Shown: positions 43,289 through 51,615 of the stretch, in pieces | Position numbering within the stretch: position 1 is the first letter of the stretch | How the letters are laid out: every line of letters begins with the position of its first letter | Source: an uncultured Myxococcales bacterium | GTDB lineage: Bacteria; Myxococcota_A; Polyangia; Polyangiales; Polyangiaceae | Reading direction: 5' to 3' | DNA length: 58,473 bases | NCBI GenBank assembly: GCA_937872925.1 | Contig: CALMUT010000036.1 | Location: 1 to 58,473, forward strand | Notes under the pieces: generated by a model | What the model was told of the DNA's origin: nothing | Database searches by the model: none | The model's input: the letters and a program-made list of their open reading frames with translations, nothing else | Position numbers and translations under genes: made by a program

Positions 43289-44713
43289 TCAGTTGGGGCT
43301 AAGGCAGTTCGCCAACCCGCACAGCGTGTTGCTGTAGCACTGGCTTGGGTTGGACGACGGGCAGCCATAGCAGTTGCCGAGCCAGTCGCCGCCATTGATG
43401 ATCAGCCCGCCGTCGCCGCAGCTGAACTTGCTGAGGCAGGACGCCTTACACAGATTCAGCTGTGCGGTCGAGCAGTCGCCGGAGAGCAGGCAGCCCGTGC
43501 AGTTCGTGCTGGTCGTGCCGGTGATGCAGGACAGCGGGGGGCCGCCCTCTTTGCCCGTGCAGGTGCAGGTTTCCACGCCTCCACCGCCGCCGGTGCCCGC
43601 GCCGCCGGTGCCGCCGGTGCCCGCGCCGCCCGTGCCGCCGCCGCCCGTGCCCACGGGATTGCACGCGCCTTTGGTGCAGCCCGCTTGGCATGACTCGATC
43701 AGCGTGCCCGCTTTCCCGCAAGAGTCCACATTGTGGACCGCGCTGCCCACGCAGATGCGGCCCACGTCAGGAACGCACCCCGGCGGCAGACACGCGCCGT
43801 TTTGGCAGCCGTTGGCGCAGTCTTCGAGTTTGTTGCCGGGGGCGGGTGCGGTTCCGGTACAGCCGCCGAGCAGCTCGTGCACTGCCTTGCCAACGCAGGT
43901 CTTGCCGGCCGGCGTGGGCACGCACGGCAGACAGCCCGACGTGTCGCAGCCACTGGGGCAATCTTCGCTGATGTCTGGCTGGATGCCGCCACAGCTGTCG
44001 ACCCAATGGATGTCGCCCAAGAAACAAGTGAGCGAACTGTTCTTGCTACAGGTCGTGTTGGTCACGCACTTGACCGTCCCGCCACTGAATTCGCAGGTGT
44101 CCGGACAGTCTTGGGCGATGGGGCCGAGGCCCTCGCAGCTGTCCAAAGAGTAGATGTCGCCGCCGAAGCAGGCCGTGAACGCGTTGGGCGTGCACGCCTT
44201 GCAGGCGCCGTTTTCGCAGCCGTTCTTGCAGATCTGCTCCGCGTTCTGGCGGTTGCCGCAAGAGTCGACCGAGAACACTGTGTCACCCACGCACGTCTTG
44301 GCCGCGTTGGGCGTGCAACCCGCATCGATGCAGCTTCCGCTCGAGCAGCCGTTGGGGCAGCTTTCTTTCAGCGCGCCCTGAGTGCCGCAGCTGTCGATTT
44401 GATACACGTCGTTACCAACGCAGATCTGTCCGGCGCCTGGCACGCAGTCGACGCAGTCGCCTTGATGACAGCTCTTGGGGCAGGTGGTCAGCACTTGCTT
44501 CACCTGAGTGCAGGTGTCGAGGGTGGCGACGTTTTGGCCGTCGCAGAGCACCGCGACGTTGCAGCCGTTCGCGCCGCCCGCGCCGCCCGTCCCGCCTCCG
44601 GACTGGGCATCCGAGCAGCCTACGCCGGAATACGCCGATACGACGAGAGTGAACGCGACGCCCGTGAGGGTGCGCAGCCTGCGGCCTAGGCCGGAAAAAC
44701 GCTGATGTTGCAT
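43289..44713 (-). CDS. Cys-rich tandem-repeat lipoprotein with Gly/Thr linker
   Basis: About 474 residues. N-terminal hydrophobic stretch ending SGVGC suggests a lipid anchor although the lipobox is imperfect. About seven repeats of roughly 40 residues follow, each with the pattern C-x-GD-x5-DSCG, a C-x3-C pair and GxCxxC (for example CVGNDVYQIDSCG and CVGDTVFSVDSCG). A Gly/Thr-rich linker (about 360-385) separates them from a different Cys-rich C-terminal domain (about 386-474). Over 60 Cys, presumably disulfides. ATG 44713 is selected just before the basic n-region. Likely a surface adhesin-like protein; function unknown. Confidence 0.8.
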   Translation of the reverse strand: MQHQRFSGLGRRLRTLTGVAFTLVVSAYSGVGCSDAQSGGGTGGAGGANGCNVAVLCDGQNVATLDTCTQVKQVLTTCPKSCHQGDCVDCVPGAGQICVGNDVYQIDSCGTQGALKESCPNGCSSGSCIDAGCTPNAAKTCVGDTVFSVDSCGNRQNAEQICKNGCENGACKACTPNAFTACFGGDIYSLDSCEGLGPIAQDCPDTCEFSGGTVKCVTNTTCSKNSSLTCFLGDIHWVDSCGGIQPDISEDCPSGCDTSGCLPCVPTPAGKTCVGKAVHELLGGCTGTAPAPGNKLEDCANGCQNGACLPPGCVPDVGRICVGSAVHNVDSCGKAGTLIESCQAGCTKGACNPVGTGGGGTGGAGTGGTGGAGTGGGGGVETCTCTGKEGGPPLSCITGTTSTNCTGCLLSGDCSTAQLNLCKASCLSKFSCGDGGLIINGGDWLGNCYGCPSSNPSQCYSNTLCGLANCLSPN

Positions 44714-44880
44714 GCTAAGGACTCCAGTTGGTTCACGGCGCTGGCCGCGAGACTCGGCTTTCATCTAGACCAAACGAGTCGGCGCCGCGAAACGTCACGC
44801 GAAGGCTAGCGGGCCGGCCACTTTGGTCAAGCAGGGCATCGGCGGGCCGCAGCCCGCCACGGGGTGCTACAAGTCGAGCC

Positions 44881-45525
44881 GTGGTGGGTTCCGCAGCCGA
44901 TTTTGACGTACAAAATGCCGAACGGCTTGCCCAAGCGGCGTTGTCCGGCCCCAGCGCCGCGTTCATGCATTTGGTGAACGCCATCTGGCCGGAAATGATG
45001 AGCCTGCTCGCCACCGGGCGTCGTCTTCGCGCCCTGGCTCCGAACGAAGATGACCGTCGCGAGATTGCGGTCTGCGTTGTCGAGAAGCTCAGCCGCAAGG
45101 ACTTGCACGGACTTCGTTCCTACACGGGATGGCGACAGCGTCACCCCGACAAGACCTTTCACGACTGGCTCCGCATCGTCCTGGCCAACACCGCGCGGGA
45201 CTATCAACGCGGCCGCCGCAGCAAGCCCCAAGATGCGGAGCTCTTGTCCAGCCCCGTCCGCATCCTAAACGAGTTCACGCTCACGCTTCCTCTCGATCAG
45301 CAAGGCACGCGCCCGCCCGTCACTGCCGCGCAGACCGCGCGACAGCTACTTGAGTTCGCGGAACAACGCTTGCCCGTCGAGCAGTACCAGGCGCTCACCG
45401 CTTGGCTCAAAGGCGAAAGCTTTGAAGAAATCGCAAGCGGCTTGGCGCTGGCGGACGCAGCTCCAGCCCGCAAAGCAGTGCGAGCCGCCGTGGCGTCGCT
45501 ACGTCGCGAGTTCTCCGAGAGCTGA
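44881..45525 (+). CDS. non-canonical ECF-like sigma factor
   Basis: About 214 residues. Region 2-like helices (about 25-105: NEDDRREIAVCVVEKLSRKD and DWLRIVLANTARDYQRGRRSK) and region 4-like helices (about 150-210: LPVEQYQALTAWLKGESFEEIA and ARKAVRAAVASLRREF). Similarity is weak, but the order and helix-turn-helix are those of an ECF factor. Start is uncertain: tandem GTG at 44881 is chosen as upstream codons lack family character. Convergent with the PEGA gene, three nt apart. No anti-sigma beside it. Confidence 0.65.
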   Translation: MVGSAADFDVQNAERLAQAALSGPSAAFMHLVNAIWPEMMSLLATGRRLRALAPNEDDRREIAVCVVEKLSRKDLHGLRSYTGWRQRHPDKTFHDWLRIVLANTARDYQRGRRSKPQDAELLSSPVRILNEFTLTLPLDQQGTRPPVTAAQTARQLLEFAEQRLPVEQYQALTAWLKGESFEEIASGLALADAAPARKAVRAAVASLRREFSES

Positions 45526-45528
45526 GCG

Positions 45529-46596
45529 TCAGAAACGCAGACGCACGCTACCGCCGCCGCTGCCGGGCGTGATCCAAACCGAACCACTCGGCCCCGTGGA
45601 GCTGGACGGGACTGAAAGGATCGCGACCGCTGACGCGGTGATGGCGATGGCTCCCGCGGCACCGAGCCCGCCGGCAAGTCCAATGCTGCGGTTCTTGCGT
45701 GAGTTGAGTGGGCCCGGATCAAAACTGGGGTCTTCGTCGCAAACGAAGTCAGGTCCGCACTTGTCTTTCAGCTGATTGCGTGCGTCGAGGGCATCGAAGA
45801 CGAAGAACACGGCAACGCCGGTGGCCACGATGCCGCCACCGCCCACGACCCAGGCCCACGTGGGTGCTTCCGGCGCTGGGCCTGGCTTCACGGTTGTCGC
45901 GCCGACATCCTGTTTCGGTGCCGACGCCGGCTTCGGGGCGGCCGTGTCCGCAGCAGGCAAGGGCTCCAAGCGCACCTCGACACGAGTAGTTTTGCCCGGC
46001 AAGAGCTCGACGCTTTGCTTGCGCACGCGAAACCCCGGCGCGGAGGCTGTGAGTTCGGTCTTGCCAGGATCGAGCGGGACCGCGGAGTCTAAGGGCAAGC
46101 TGCGACCAGACTCCAAGACTTCCACGCCCTCGGGCGCGTTCGGGACTGCGACAAAGATCCGTGGCAGCACGGGGTCAAGCTTGGCGATGCCCGCCCGCGC
46201 GATCTCTGCCAGCTCACGGCGTCGACGCTCTCCGCGGGTTTCACGATTCACTACGAGCGCGCGTTGGTATAGAGCCCATGCAGAGGCGGTCTTGCCCGCG
46301 TGCTCCGCACACTGAGCCAAGTTTAACACCGTGCTTGCCGAAGCATGCCGGGCGAAGCTCTCGCGGAATTTCTCGCAGCCCGCGTCCCAATCCCCCTGAG
46401 CCACCAACTCCCGCCCTTCGCGAAACAGCGCCGCGGCAGCGGGGTCGACCTCCGCGGACTCGGTTTGCGCCAGGGCCGTCGTGCTCAGCGCCGTCAGCGC
46501 CGTGGCCAGGACGCTGGCCAACAAGGAGCCAGCGACGCGGCCTTGCGTCGGTCTCGATCTATAAAGTGTGACTCCACCGGTGGGCTCACAGCTCAT
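45529..46596 (-). CDS. PEGA/TPR-type secreted or anchored protein
   Basis: About 355 residues. Signal peptide (SLLASVLATALTALSTTALA), a TPR-like helical segment (about 50-140, LFREGRELVAQGDWDAGCEKFRESF), a PEGA-like beta domain (about 150-215: VPNAPEGVEVLESGRSLPL, TASAPGFRVRKQSVEL), a Pro/Ala linker, one membrane helix (WVVGGGGIVATGVAVFFVF) and a second hydrophobic stretch. Common beside Ser/Thr kinases in Polyangia. Its ATG (46596) overlaps the kinase end by 11 nt, so translational coupling is likely. Confidence 0.8.
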   Translation of the reverse strand: MSCEPTGGVTLYRSRPTQGRVAGSLLASVLATALTALSTTALAQTESAEVDPAAAALFREGRELVAQGDWDAGCEKFRESFARHASASTVLNLAQCAEHAGKTASAWALYQRALVVNRETRGERRRRELAEIARAGIAKLDPVLPRIFVAVPNAPEGVEVLESGRSLPLDSAVPLDPGKTELTASAPGFRVRKQSVELLPGKTTRVEVRLEPLPAADTAAPKPASAPKQDVGATTVKPGPAPEAPTWAWVVGGGGIVATGVAVFFVFDALDARNQLKDKCGPDFVCDEDPSFDPGPLNSRKNRSIGLAGGLGAAGAIAITASAVAILSVPSSSTGPSGSVWITPGSGGGSVRLRF

Positions 46597-48034
46597 CCAG
46601 CGGATCATAGCCTCCCTTTGGCGCTGTCGTCGCGGGAGGCGCGCTGGGGCGCGTTTTGGGTGCGGGCTTCGGGGCTGCGGCTGGGCGCGGAGGAGCCGCC
46701 GCCGGTGCTGCGACTCTCGGCGTTGCCTTCGCCGTCCGAGGGGCCGCCCGAGGTGCTGTTGTGGCCGCCGTCGCCGTCGCGCTTGGCTGGGTCGAAGCTT
46801 GTGGGGGTAGCGTCGCGCTCGGTGCCGGCGAAGCCGACGTCGCGGTGGGTGATACTTCGCCGCGTGCAGCCCGCAGCGTCTCAGACGTTTGTGCCGGAAG
46901 CGGGCCGACGGCGACGGGTTCGCTTGCCAGGGCGCGCCACAGCAGCACGCCGCCGACCACCACGATGATCGCTGCCAGCGCTGCGATAAGCCGCCGCCCA
47001 GACTGCGCCGCGGTGCGTTCTCGGGGGCCGACTACGGCGGTCGTGCTGTCCCCACCCGCCACGGTTGCGGTGGGCGGGGAGCGCTCGGGGTTCCCCAATT
47101 CCCGCGCGGGATGGGCAACGGCCGCACGGGCTTCGCGACCCAGCGCTTCCGCGAGCGCAAGCACCATCGCGATCGCCGTGGAGTAACGCTTGTCGGGATC
47201 TTTCGCGGTGGCGCGGGAGAACCAAGGGTCAAAGCCCTGGGGAAGCTCGACTCCACATGCAGCGGCGCGGGTTGTCGCGGGCTCCTTGGCGCCCTCCATC
47301 ACCGCGGCCATGAAGCGATAGATCGTGGCGGAGTCCCGCAGCTCGGGCTCCCAGTACGCGCTGCCCACGAGCAGAGCAAAGGTGAGGTGGCCGAGTGAGT
47401 ACAGATCGGCGCGGTGGTCGATCAGGGCATCGCCCGTGAGCTGTTCCGGCGCCATGTATAGCGGCGTGCCGACCACTTGCGTGGTTTGCAGCGGCCCCGT
47501 CTCGGCTTCGAATACTTTGGCGACACCGAAATCCAAGATCTTCAAATGCGGCGATCCGTCGTCACGCTGGGACACGAAGATGTTTTCGAGCTTCAAATCC
47601 CGATGCGCGATGCCCTCGGCGTGCACCTTCTGCAAACCCGCGGCGACCTGGGACAAGTAGACCAGGGCTTCATCCGCCGGGATGAGCCCGCGGCGGGTGA
47701 GCTCAGCGCCGAGATCTTCCCCGCGCAACAGCTCCATGACGAGGAAATCCGCGCCCGTCGCCTTGTCCGTTCCCGCGTCGATCACTTCGACGATGTGATC
47801 GCTTTCAACTCTTCCCGAAACTGTGGCTTCTTTGCGAAAGCGCTCCCGCGACACAGCGTCGAGGGCGACCGATGGCAGCAGCATCTTGAGTCCGCGACGC
47901 CGATTCGTCTGCGCGTCCAGCACCTCGTATACCGCGCCCATGCCGCCCTGCTTGATGCGGTGCACGACCTCGTATCGGCCGCCGATCACGGCCCCGGGCA
48001 GTAGCTGCAGCAGGGAGGGGTCTAGTCTCGGCAT
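46586..48034 (-). CDS. eukaryotic-type Ser/Thr protein kinase with transmembrane helix
   Basis: 482 residues. N-terminal kinase domain (about 20-295): Gly-rich loop IKQGGMGAVY, ATP-Lys50, catalytic HRDLKLEN (Asp146), DFG (168-170), VGTPLYMAPEQLTG, and HRADLYSLG. A membrane helix (about 345-365, LIAALAAIIVVVGGVLLW) is followed by a Pro/Ala/Thr-rich outer tail (about 380-475) with no folded sensor. All catalytic residues are intact. The tandem-FHA protein nearby is a candidate substrate reader. Upstream 164 nt include an AT-rich stretch at 48044-48061. Confidence 0.93.
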   Translation of the reverse strand: MPRLDPSLLQLLPGAVIGGRYEVVHRIKQGGMGAVYEVLDAQTNRRRGLKMLLPSVALDAVSRERFRKEATVSGRVESDHIVEVIDAGTDKATGADFLVMELLRGEDLGAELTRRGLIPADEALVYLSQVAAGLQKVHAEGIAHRDLKLENIFVSQRDDGSPHLKILDFGVAKVFEAETGPLQTTQVVGTPLYMAPEQLTGDALIDHRADLYSLGHLTFALLVGSAYWEPELRDSATIYRFMAAVMEGAKEPATTRAAACGVELPQGFDPWFSRATAKDPDKRYSTAIAMVLALAEALGREARAAVAHPARELGNPERSPPTATVAGGDSTTAVVGPRERTAAQSGRRLIAALAAIIVVVGGVLLWRALASEPVAVGPLPAQTSETLRAARGEVSPTATSASPAPSATLPPQASTQPSATATAATTAPRAAPRTAKATPRVAAPAAAPPRPAAAPKPAPKTRPSAPPATTAPKGGYDPLDEL

Positions 48035-48198
48035 CGCGTGCCAGATTCACTAAATAAATTGGGTGCCCGCGATCTACGCCGGCCGTCCATCGAACCTTCC
48101 CGAGCCTAGCACCGCGCCCGAAGCCGCCCAAACCGTCGCATTTTTCCAAGGTCTGGCGGCTGGTGCGCAGCTGGGCGTTGCCGGAACTCCATGCGCCG

Positions 48199-49368
48199 CT
48201 ACCAGCCCTTCAGTGACTTCAGCTTTGCGGTCAAGGCCTGGGCCATGGACGCGTGCGTCGCCAGGCTGGGGTGATAATCGCAGCCCCAGCCGGACTGTTG
48301 GAAAGACAACGCGAACGCTTCCACGTTGCTGTCGCCGGCGGCAGCACGTGCCGCGACTGCGCTTTCAATGGCGGCCTTTGCCTGGGCCAGGTCGTTGCCG
48401 CCGAGCAAGGTGGGCACCAGCGCCAGAATAGACGCGCTTGGGTATTTGCTGCGCAAGTGAAGCAGGAATTTTTCGTATTCAGCCGTGAAGAGACTCGGGC
48501 TCGGGTCGTCGTCCGTGGAGTAATCGTTGGTGCCGAGGTTGATCAGCACCACATCCGGTTGCCAGCCGAAGCCCCACTGACTCGACGCGCTGCCGGGCAG
48601 AATGCGATCGTAAAGCGCGGGCAGCGGGTCGGTTTTGTCGTCGCCGTAGTTGTACACGATACCCTTGCCAGACCACGCGACGGTCGTCAGATCGGCGTTC
48701 ACTTCGCGCGCGCTGATCGCCGCGTAGGTGAGGTAGTGGTTTTCCGTGTCTGCGCTAAAATTGCAGTTTTCATCAGCGCCCTCATTGCCGTAGCCGCAGG
48801 TGATGGAATCGCCGATGACTTCGATCCGCCGTCCAGGTGGCGGTGGCGGCGGCAACAGGGTCCCGCCTGCCAGCGTGACTTCGTAGAACGCCGTGGTGCC
48901 GAAAGAGGCTTCGGTTCGGCGATACAGCCGCACCTCATGGGTGCCCGCGGAGAGCCCGGTCGCAAGGGTGTACGTCTGCTTGCCCTTGCTGGTCGTGAGC
49001 AAGCTCGGTGTTCCATCGACCAGCAGCGTGAAGAACCTGGCACTGTCGTCGAGGGTCACCGACGCTTCCGTACCCTCGAAGCGAAACGCCGCGCCGCTGC
49101 CCGACCACGCAAACTTCGTCACCCCCGCTTCGGTCTGGTCCACCCGGCCAATGAACCGCACTCCCGGCACTCCGGGTGCGCCGGAGGCGCCGCCTGCGCC
49201 CGCAGCTGCACTCACGCCGCCGCTGCCACCGCTCGCGGCCCCACTTCCGCCCACGCCGGAGTCTGCCGCGCCCCCAACGCCCCCGCCGCCGCCGGCGGTC
49301 GAGGCCGGTGTCGAGTCGTCGGAACTGCACGCGAACGTGAACAAGGCAAGCATGAGGAGCGACCGCAT
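48199..49368 (-). CDS. CE2-type SGNH esterase lipoprotein
   Basis: About 389 residues. Hydrophobic signal ending TFAC (imperfect lipobox) and a Gly/Ser/Ala linker. A beta-sandwich (about 70-185) precedes an SGNH hydrolase (about 190-389) with GDSITCGYG (nucleophile Ser), VINLGTNDYS (Asn), and a C-terminal DYHPS (Asp/His). This arrangement is that of family CE2 acetyl esterases, which remove acetyl groups from xylan or other sugars. Exported, presumably for polysaccharide use. ATG 49368 follows GTG 49371. Function is by family; substrate inferred. Confidence 0.85.
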   Translation of the reverse strand: MRSLLMLALFTFACSSDDSTPASTAGGGGGVGGAADSGVGGSGAASGGSGGVSAAAGAGGASGAPGVPGVRFIGRVDQTEAGVTKFAWSGSGAAFRFEGTEASVTLDDSARFFTLLVDGTPSLLTTSKGKQTYTLATGLSAGTHEVRLYRRTEASFGTTAFYEVTLAGGTLLPPPPPPGRRIEVIGDSITCGYGNEGADENCNFSADTENHYLTYAAISAREVNADLTTVAWSGKGIVYNYGDDKTDPLPALYDRILPGSASSQWGFGWQPDVVLINLGTNDYSTDDDPSPSLFTAEYEKFLLHLRSKYPSASILALVPTLLGGNDLAQAKAAIESAVAARAAAGDSNVEAFALSFQQSGWGCDYHPSLATHASMAQALTAKLKSLKGW

Positions 49369-49450
49369 CACAGCATGGTCGCCTGTTGGCAACGTGAGGC
49401 AAGGGGCTTTTCGAGTCGGTTCACCTGGCGCTCGTTGCCCCTCGACACAC

Positions 49451-49488
49451 AAAAGAAAAACGGCCGGGGACCCGAAGGTTCCCAGCCG
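49451..49488 (-). terminator. intrinsic terminator with TTCG tetraloop
   Basis: On the minus strand a 12-bp stem with one mismatch (CGGCTGGGAACC and GGTCCCCGGCCG) closes a TTCG loop and is followed by TTTTTCTTTT. Loop at 49473-49476 and T-tract at 49451-49460. It stands 27 nt after the stop of the PEAP lipoprotein gene and is the clearest factor-independent terminator in the window. Confidence 0.88.
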
Positions 49489-49515
49489 CTTTCCAAAGCT
49501 CTTACGAGCCTTCTA

Positions 49516-49725
49516 TCACTCGCCTTCGGCGGGTGCGTCCGCGGGCGCCTCGGGCGTCTCTGCGGGAGCCTCGGGGGCCTCAGGAGCCTCGGGAGCCTCG
49601 GGGGCCGCGGGGGCCTCGGGGGTGCCAGCGGCTTCGGGAGCCTCGGCTGCGGGCATGTCGCCACCACAGGCAACACTCATGAGACACATTGGAACGGCGA
49701 GGGCGATAGCGAAGATCTTACGCAT
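49516..49725 (-). CDS. small PEAP-repeat lipoprotein
   Basis: 69 residues. MRKIFAIALAVPMCLMSVACGGD has a clean signal and lipobox (SVAC). The remainder is nearly only Pro, Glu and Ala (PEAPEAPEAP), an acidic, rod-like or disordered chain. Start ATG 49725 has an excellent ribosome-binding site (GGAGGA about 7 nt upstream), and a strong terminator follows, so it is probably a highly expressed single-gene unit. Likely envelope-anchored acidic spacer; function unknown. Confidence 0.82.
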   Translation of the reverse strand: MRKIFAIALAVPMCLMSVACGGDMPAAEAPEAAGTPEAPAAPEAPEAPEAPEAPAETPEAPADAPAEGE

Positions 49726-49828
49726 GATGAAATTCCTCCTCCGAGCCAAGGGAAGTGAGAAAAACGACTCGGAACGAATAGCCAGATGCCTCAGCTGGCC
49801 CGAACGGCTCAAGAAAAATGCGCACTTC

Positions 49829-49857
49829 TTGAAATGGTGTGTAATTTCAATTATTTA
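49829..49857 (+). promoter_or_regulatory. AT-rich promoter with overlapping inverted repeat
   Basis: In the 232 nt between the PEAP lipoprotein and an ECF gene. TTGAAAT (49829-49835) and ATTTCAA (49844-49850) form a perfect interrupted palindrome with an 8-nt spacer. On the plus strand TTGAAA (49829) and TATTTA (49852-49857) are 17 nt apart, a fair sigma-70-type promoter, with the repeat covering the spacer as an operator would. It may control the ECF gene, the lipoprotein gene or both. Confidence 0.5.
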
Positions 49858-49957
49858 CAAGTTGACGCGGGGCGCCGCGCGAGCGTCTGTCACTGGCGCG
49901 GGCGCAAAATGGGCTTTCCCTGAGCCAAATTAGGCTCACGCTGCGTCCATTCCGAGC

Positions 49958-50599
49958 ATGGTTCCCAAGCGCGCCTCCGCCACGCACCTGCGCCTCGTCG
50001 GCACAGAAGCCCCACCCGCGAAAGACGCCGGGCCGGCGGGGCAATTGGGGGATGCAGAATTGGTTGCCCTGGCTCGGGACGGCCATGCGGACGCGTTCGA
50101 AGTCCTGTACCGCCGCCATGCGGGTTTTGCCCTCAACTTGGGGATCCGCGTGCAGGGCAACCCCACGGATGTCGAAGACATCGTGCACGACGCGTTCATT
50201 CGCGCGCATCACCGGCTCACGGAGCTGCGGGACGCGGGCTCGTTCAAGGCCTGGATCGGATCTATCGTGGTGCGACTCGTGCGTAGCCGGCTGCGCCGCC
50301 GACGTTTGCTCGTGAACTTGGGGCTCGGCGCGTCGGAGCCGGTGGATTTAGACGCCATCGCCGCCAGCGACGCCGGACCCGAGGCCCGCGCGCAGCTCGC
50401 GCAGATCTATGCGCTGATGTGCACGATGCCGGCCGACGACCGCATCGCGTGGACGCTCCGCCACGTCGAACATCACCGGCTGGAGGCGGTCGCAGATTTG
50501 ACCGGGTGTTCGCTGGCTACAGTGAAACGCCGCATCGCCCGGGCACAACGTTTTCTATCCGAACACTTCGTCGCTCCCTACGCGGAGGAGACGCCATGA
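49958..50599 (+). CDS. ECF RNA polymerase sigma factor
   Basis: 213 residues. Region 2 (about 35-110): LVALARDGHADAFEVLYRRHAG and VEDIVHDAFIRAHHRL, FKAWIGSIVVRLVRSRLRRRR. Region 4 (about 145-205): MPADDRIAWTLRHVEHHRLEAVADLTGCSLATVKRRIARAQRFL. ATG start at 49958. It overlaps the next gene by 4 nt (ATGA); that gene encodes a single-pass membrane protein, the usual place of an anti-sigma factor. So a membrane-signalled ECF unit is likely. Confidence 0.92.
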   Translation: MVPKRASATHLRLVGTEAPPAKDAGPAGQLGDAELVALARDGHADAFEVLYRRHAGFALNLGIRVQGNPTDVEDIVHDAFIRAHHRLTELRDAGSFKAWIGSIVVRLVRSRLRRRRLLVNLGLGASEPVDLDAIAASDAGPEARAQLAQIYALMCTMPADDRIAWTLRHVEHHRLEAVADLTGCSLATVKRRIARAQRFLSEHFVAPYAEETP

Positions 50600-51615
50600 G
50601 CAAGCCGTCAAAACTACCCGAGATCGAAGTGGCAGCGCTCCGAGACCACGGGACCGAAGAGAAGATCGAAAAGATTTGGGCCAAGATGGAGCCCGAGATC
50701 CGTCAGCGACCGACACCGACGCGCGGTGCCTTGTGGTGGGCTCCCGCGGCCATGGTCATCGTGTTTGGTGCGGGTGTGTTCGTGGGCGCACGCTGGATGC
50801 GTCCGGCGCCAGAAAGGTCGCCCAGTTTGGCGGCGGAGCCCCCTGCGCGGGGCGATGAGCCCACGGCTGCTCCAGCGTCTCCTGCGGTGGCCGAGCGCGA
50901 GACCACTTTGAATGATGGCAACCAGAGCACTACCCCGGTACCGCGAGCGAGCCGCAAGCTGGTGACGCCGGCCGAAGAGCAGGTCGAGTCGGTGGAGCCG
51001 GCTACGTCGCCACCCACGGCATCCATGCCGCCTGCGGCGGGGCCGCCCGAGGGGCCGCGCCCTGCGCAGCAGGGTGAATACCCAGCAGCAAATCGGGCCA
51101 TCGATGCCCTCGGCGGGTTTGACGCCGTCTTGAACCAGTCTACTGCCGAGCAAGTCATGAGCTTGGTGGACGTGGTGCGCGCCACCGGGCAGCGGGCACG
51201 GGCGATCGCGGCCCTGCGCCGCGTGGTCGAGCGTTTCCCTGGCGACCCCAACGCGCCGCTGGCCGCGTGGACCCTGGCCAACCTGCTGGAGCGTTCCGGC
51301 GACAAAGTGGGCGCACAAAAGGCCTTCGCCGCATATCGAGCCTTGTCTCCCAAGGGCGACTTCGCGGAAGATGCGCTCGCGCGCCAAGTCGAGGCTGCGC
51401 TCGAGCAAAGCAATCTGGAACTCGCTCAGAAGCTCGCGGACCAGTATGAAAAGGACTTCCCGAACGGTCGCCGGCTGCGAGAGCTCAAGGCGGAGCTCGC
51501 GAAGAAGACCGGTGCCGTGGAAGCCGACGCAGGCGCCAAGACAGACGACGAAAAGCCCAGCGGCGAGCCAGAAGAAGAGGGCACTGCAGCGCCAGCTGCC
51601 CAGCCTGGCCGCTAG
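50596..51615 (+). CDS. membrane TPR-like protein, candidate anti-sigma factor
   Basis: About 339 residues. N-terminal cytoplasmic segment of about 50 residues (EEKIEKIWAKMEPEI) that could hold the sigma factor, one membrane helix (about 50-70, ALWWAPAAMVIVFGAGVFVGARW), a Pro/Ala-rich linker, and a periplasmic TPR-like repeat region (about 190-315: AIAALRRVVERFPGDPNAPLAAWTLANLLERSG). Position right after the ECF gene, coupled by ATGA, supports an anti-sigma role; a classic anti-sigma (ZAS) zinc motif is not seen. The following gene begins inside its 3' end. Confidence 0.78.
   Translation: MSKPSKLPEIEVAALRDHGTEEKIEKIWAKMEPEIRQRPTPTRGALWWAPAAMVIVFGAGVFVGARWMRPAPERSPSLAAEPPARGDEPTAAPASPAVAERETTLNDGNQSTTPVPRASRKLVTPAEEQVESVEPATSPPTASMPPAAGPPEGPRPAQQGEYPAANRAIDALGGFDAVLNQSTAEQVMSLVDVVRATGQRARAIAALRRVVERFPGDPNAPLAAWTLANLLERSGDKVGAQKAFAAYRALSPKGDFAEDALARQVEAALEQSNLELAQKLADQYEKDFPNGRRLRELKAELAKKTGAVEADAGAKTDDEKPSGEPEEEGTAAPAAQPGR

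Noticed and set aside
48044..48080. TGGCAC motif on the minus strand before the kinase gene as a second sigma-54 site
   Set aside because: The -12 GC is not at the required 10-nt distance and the motif runs into the start codon.
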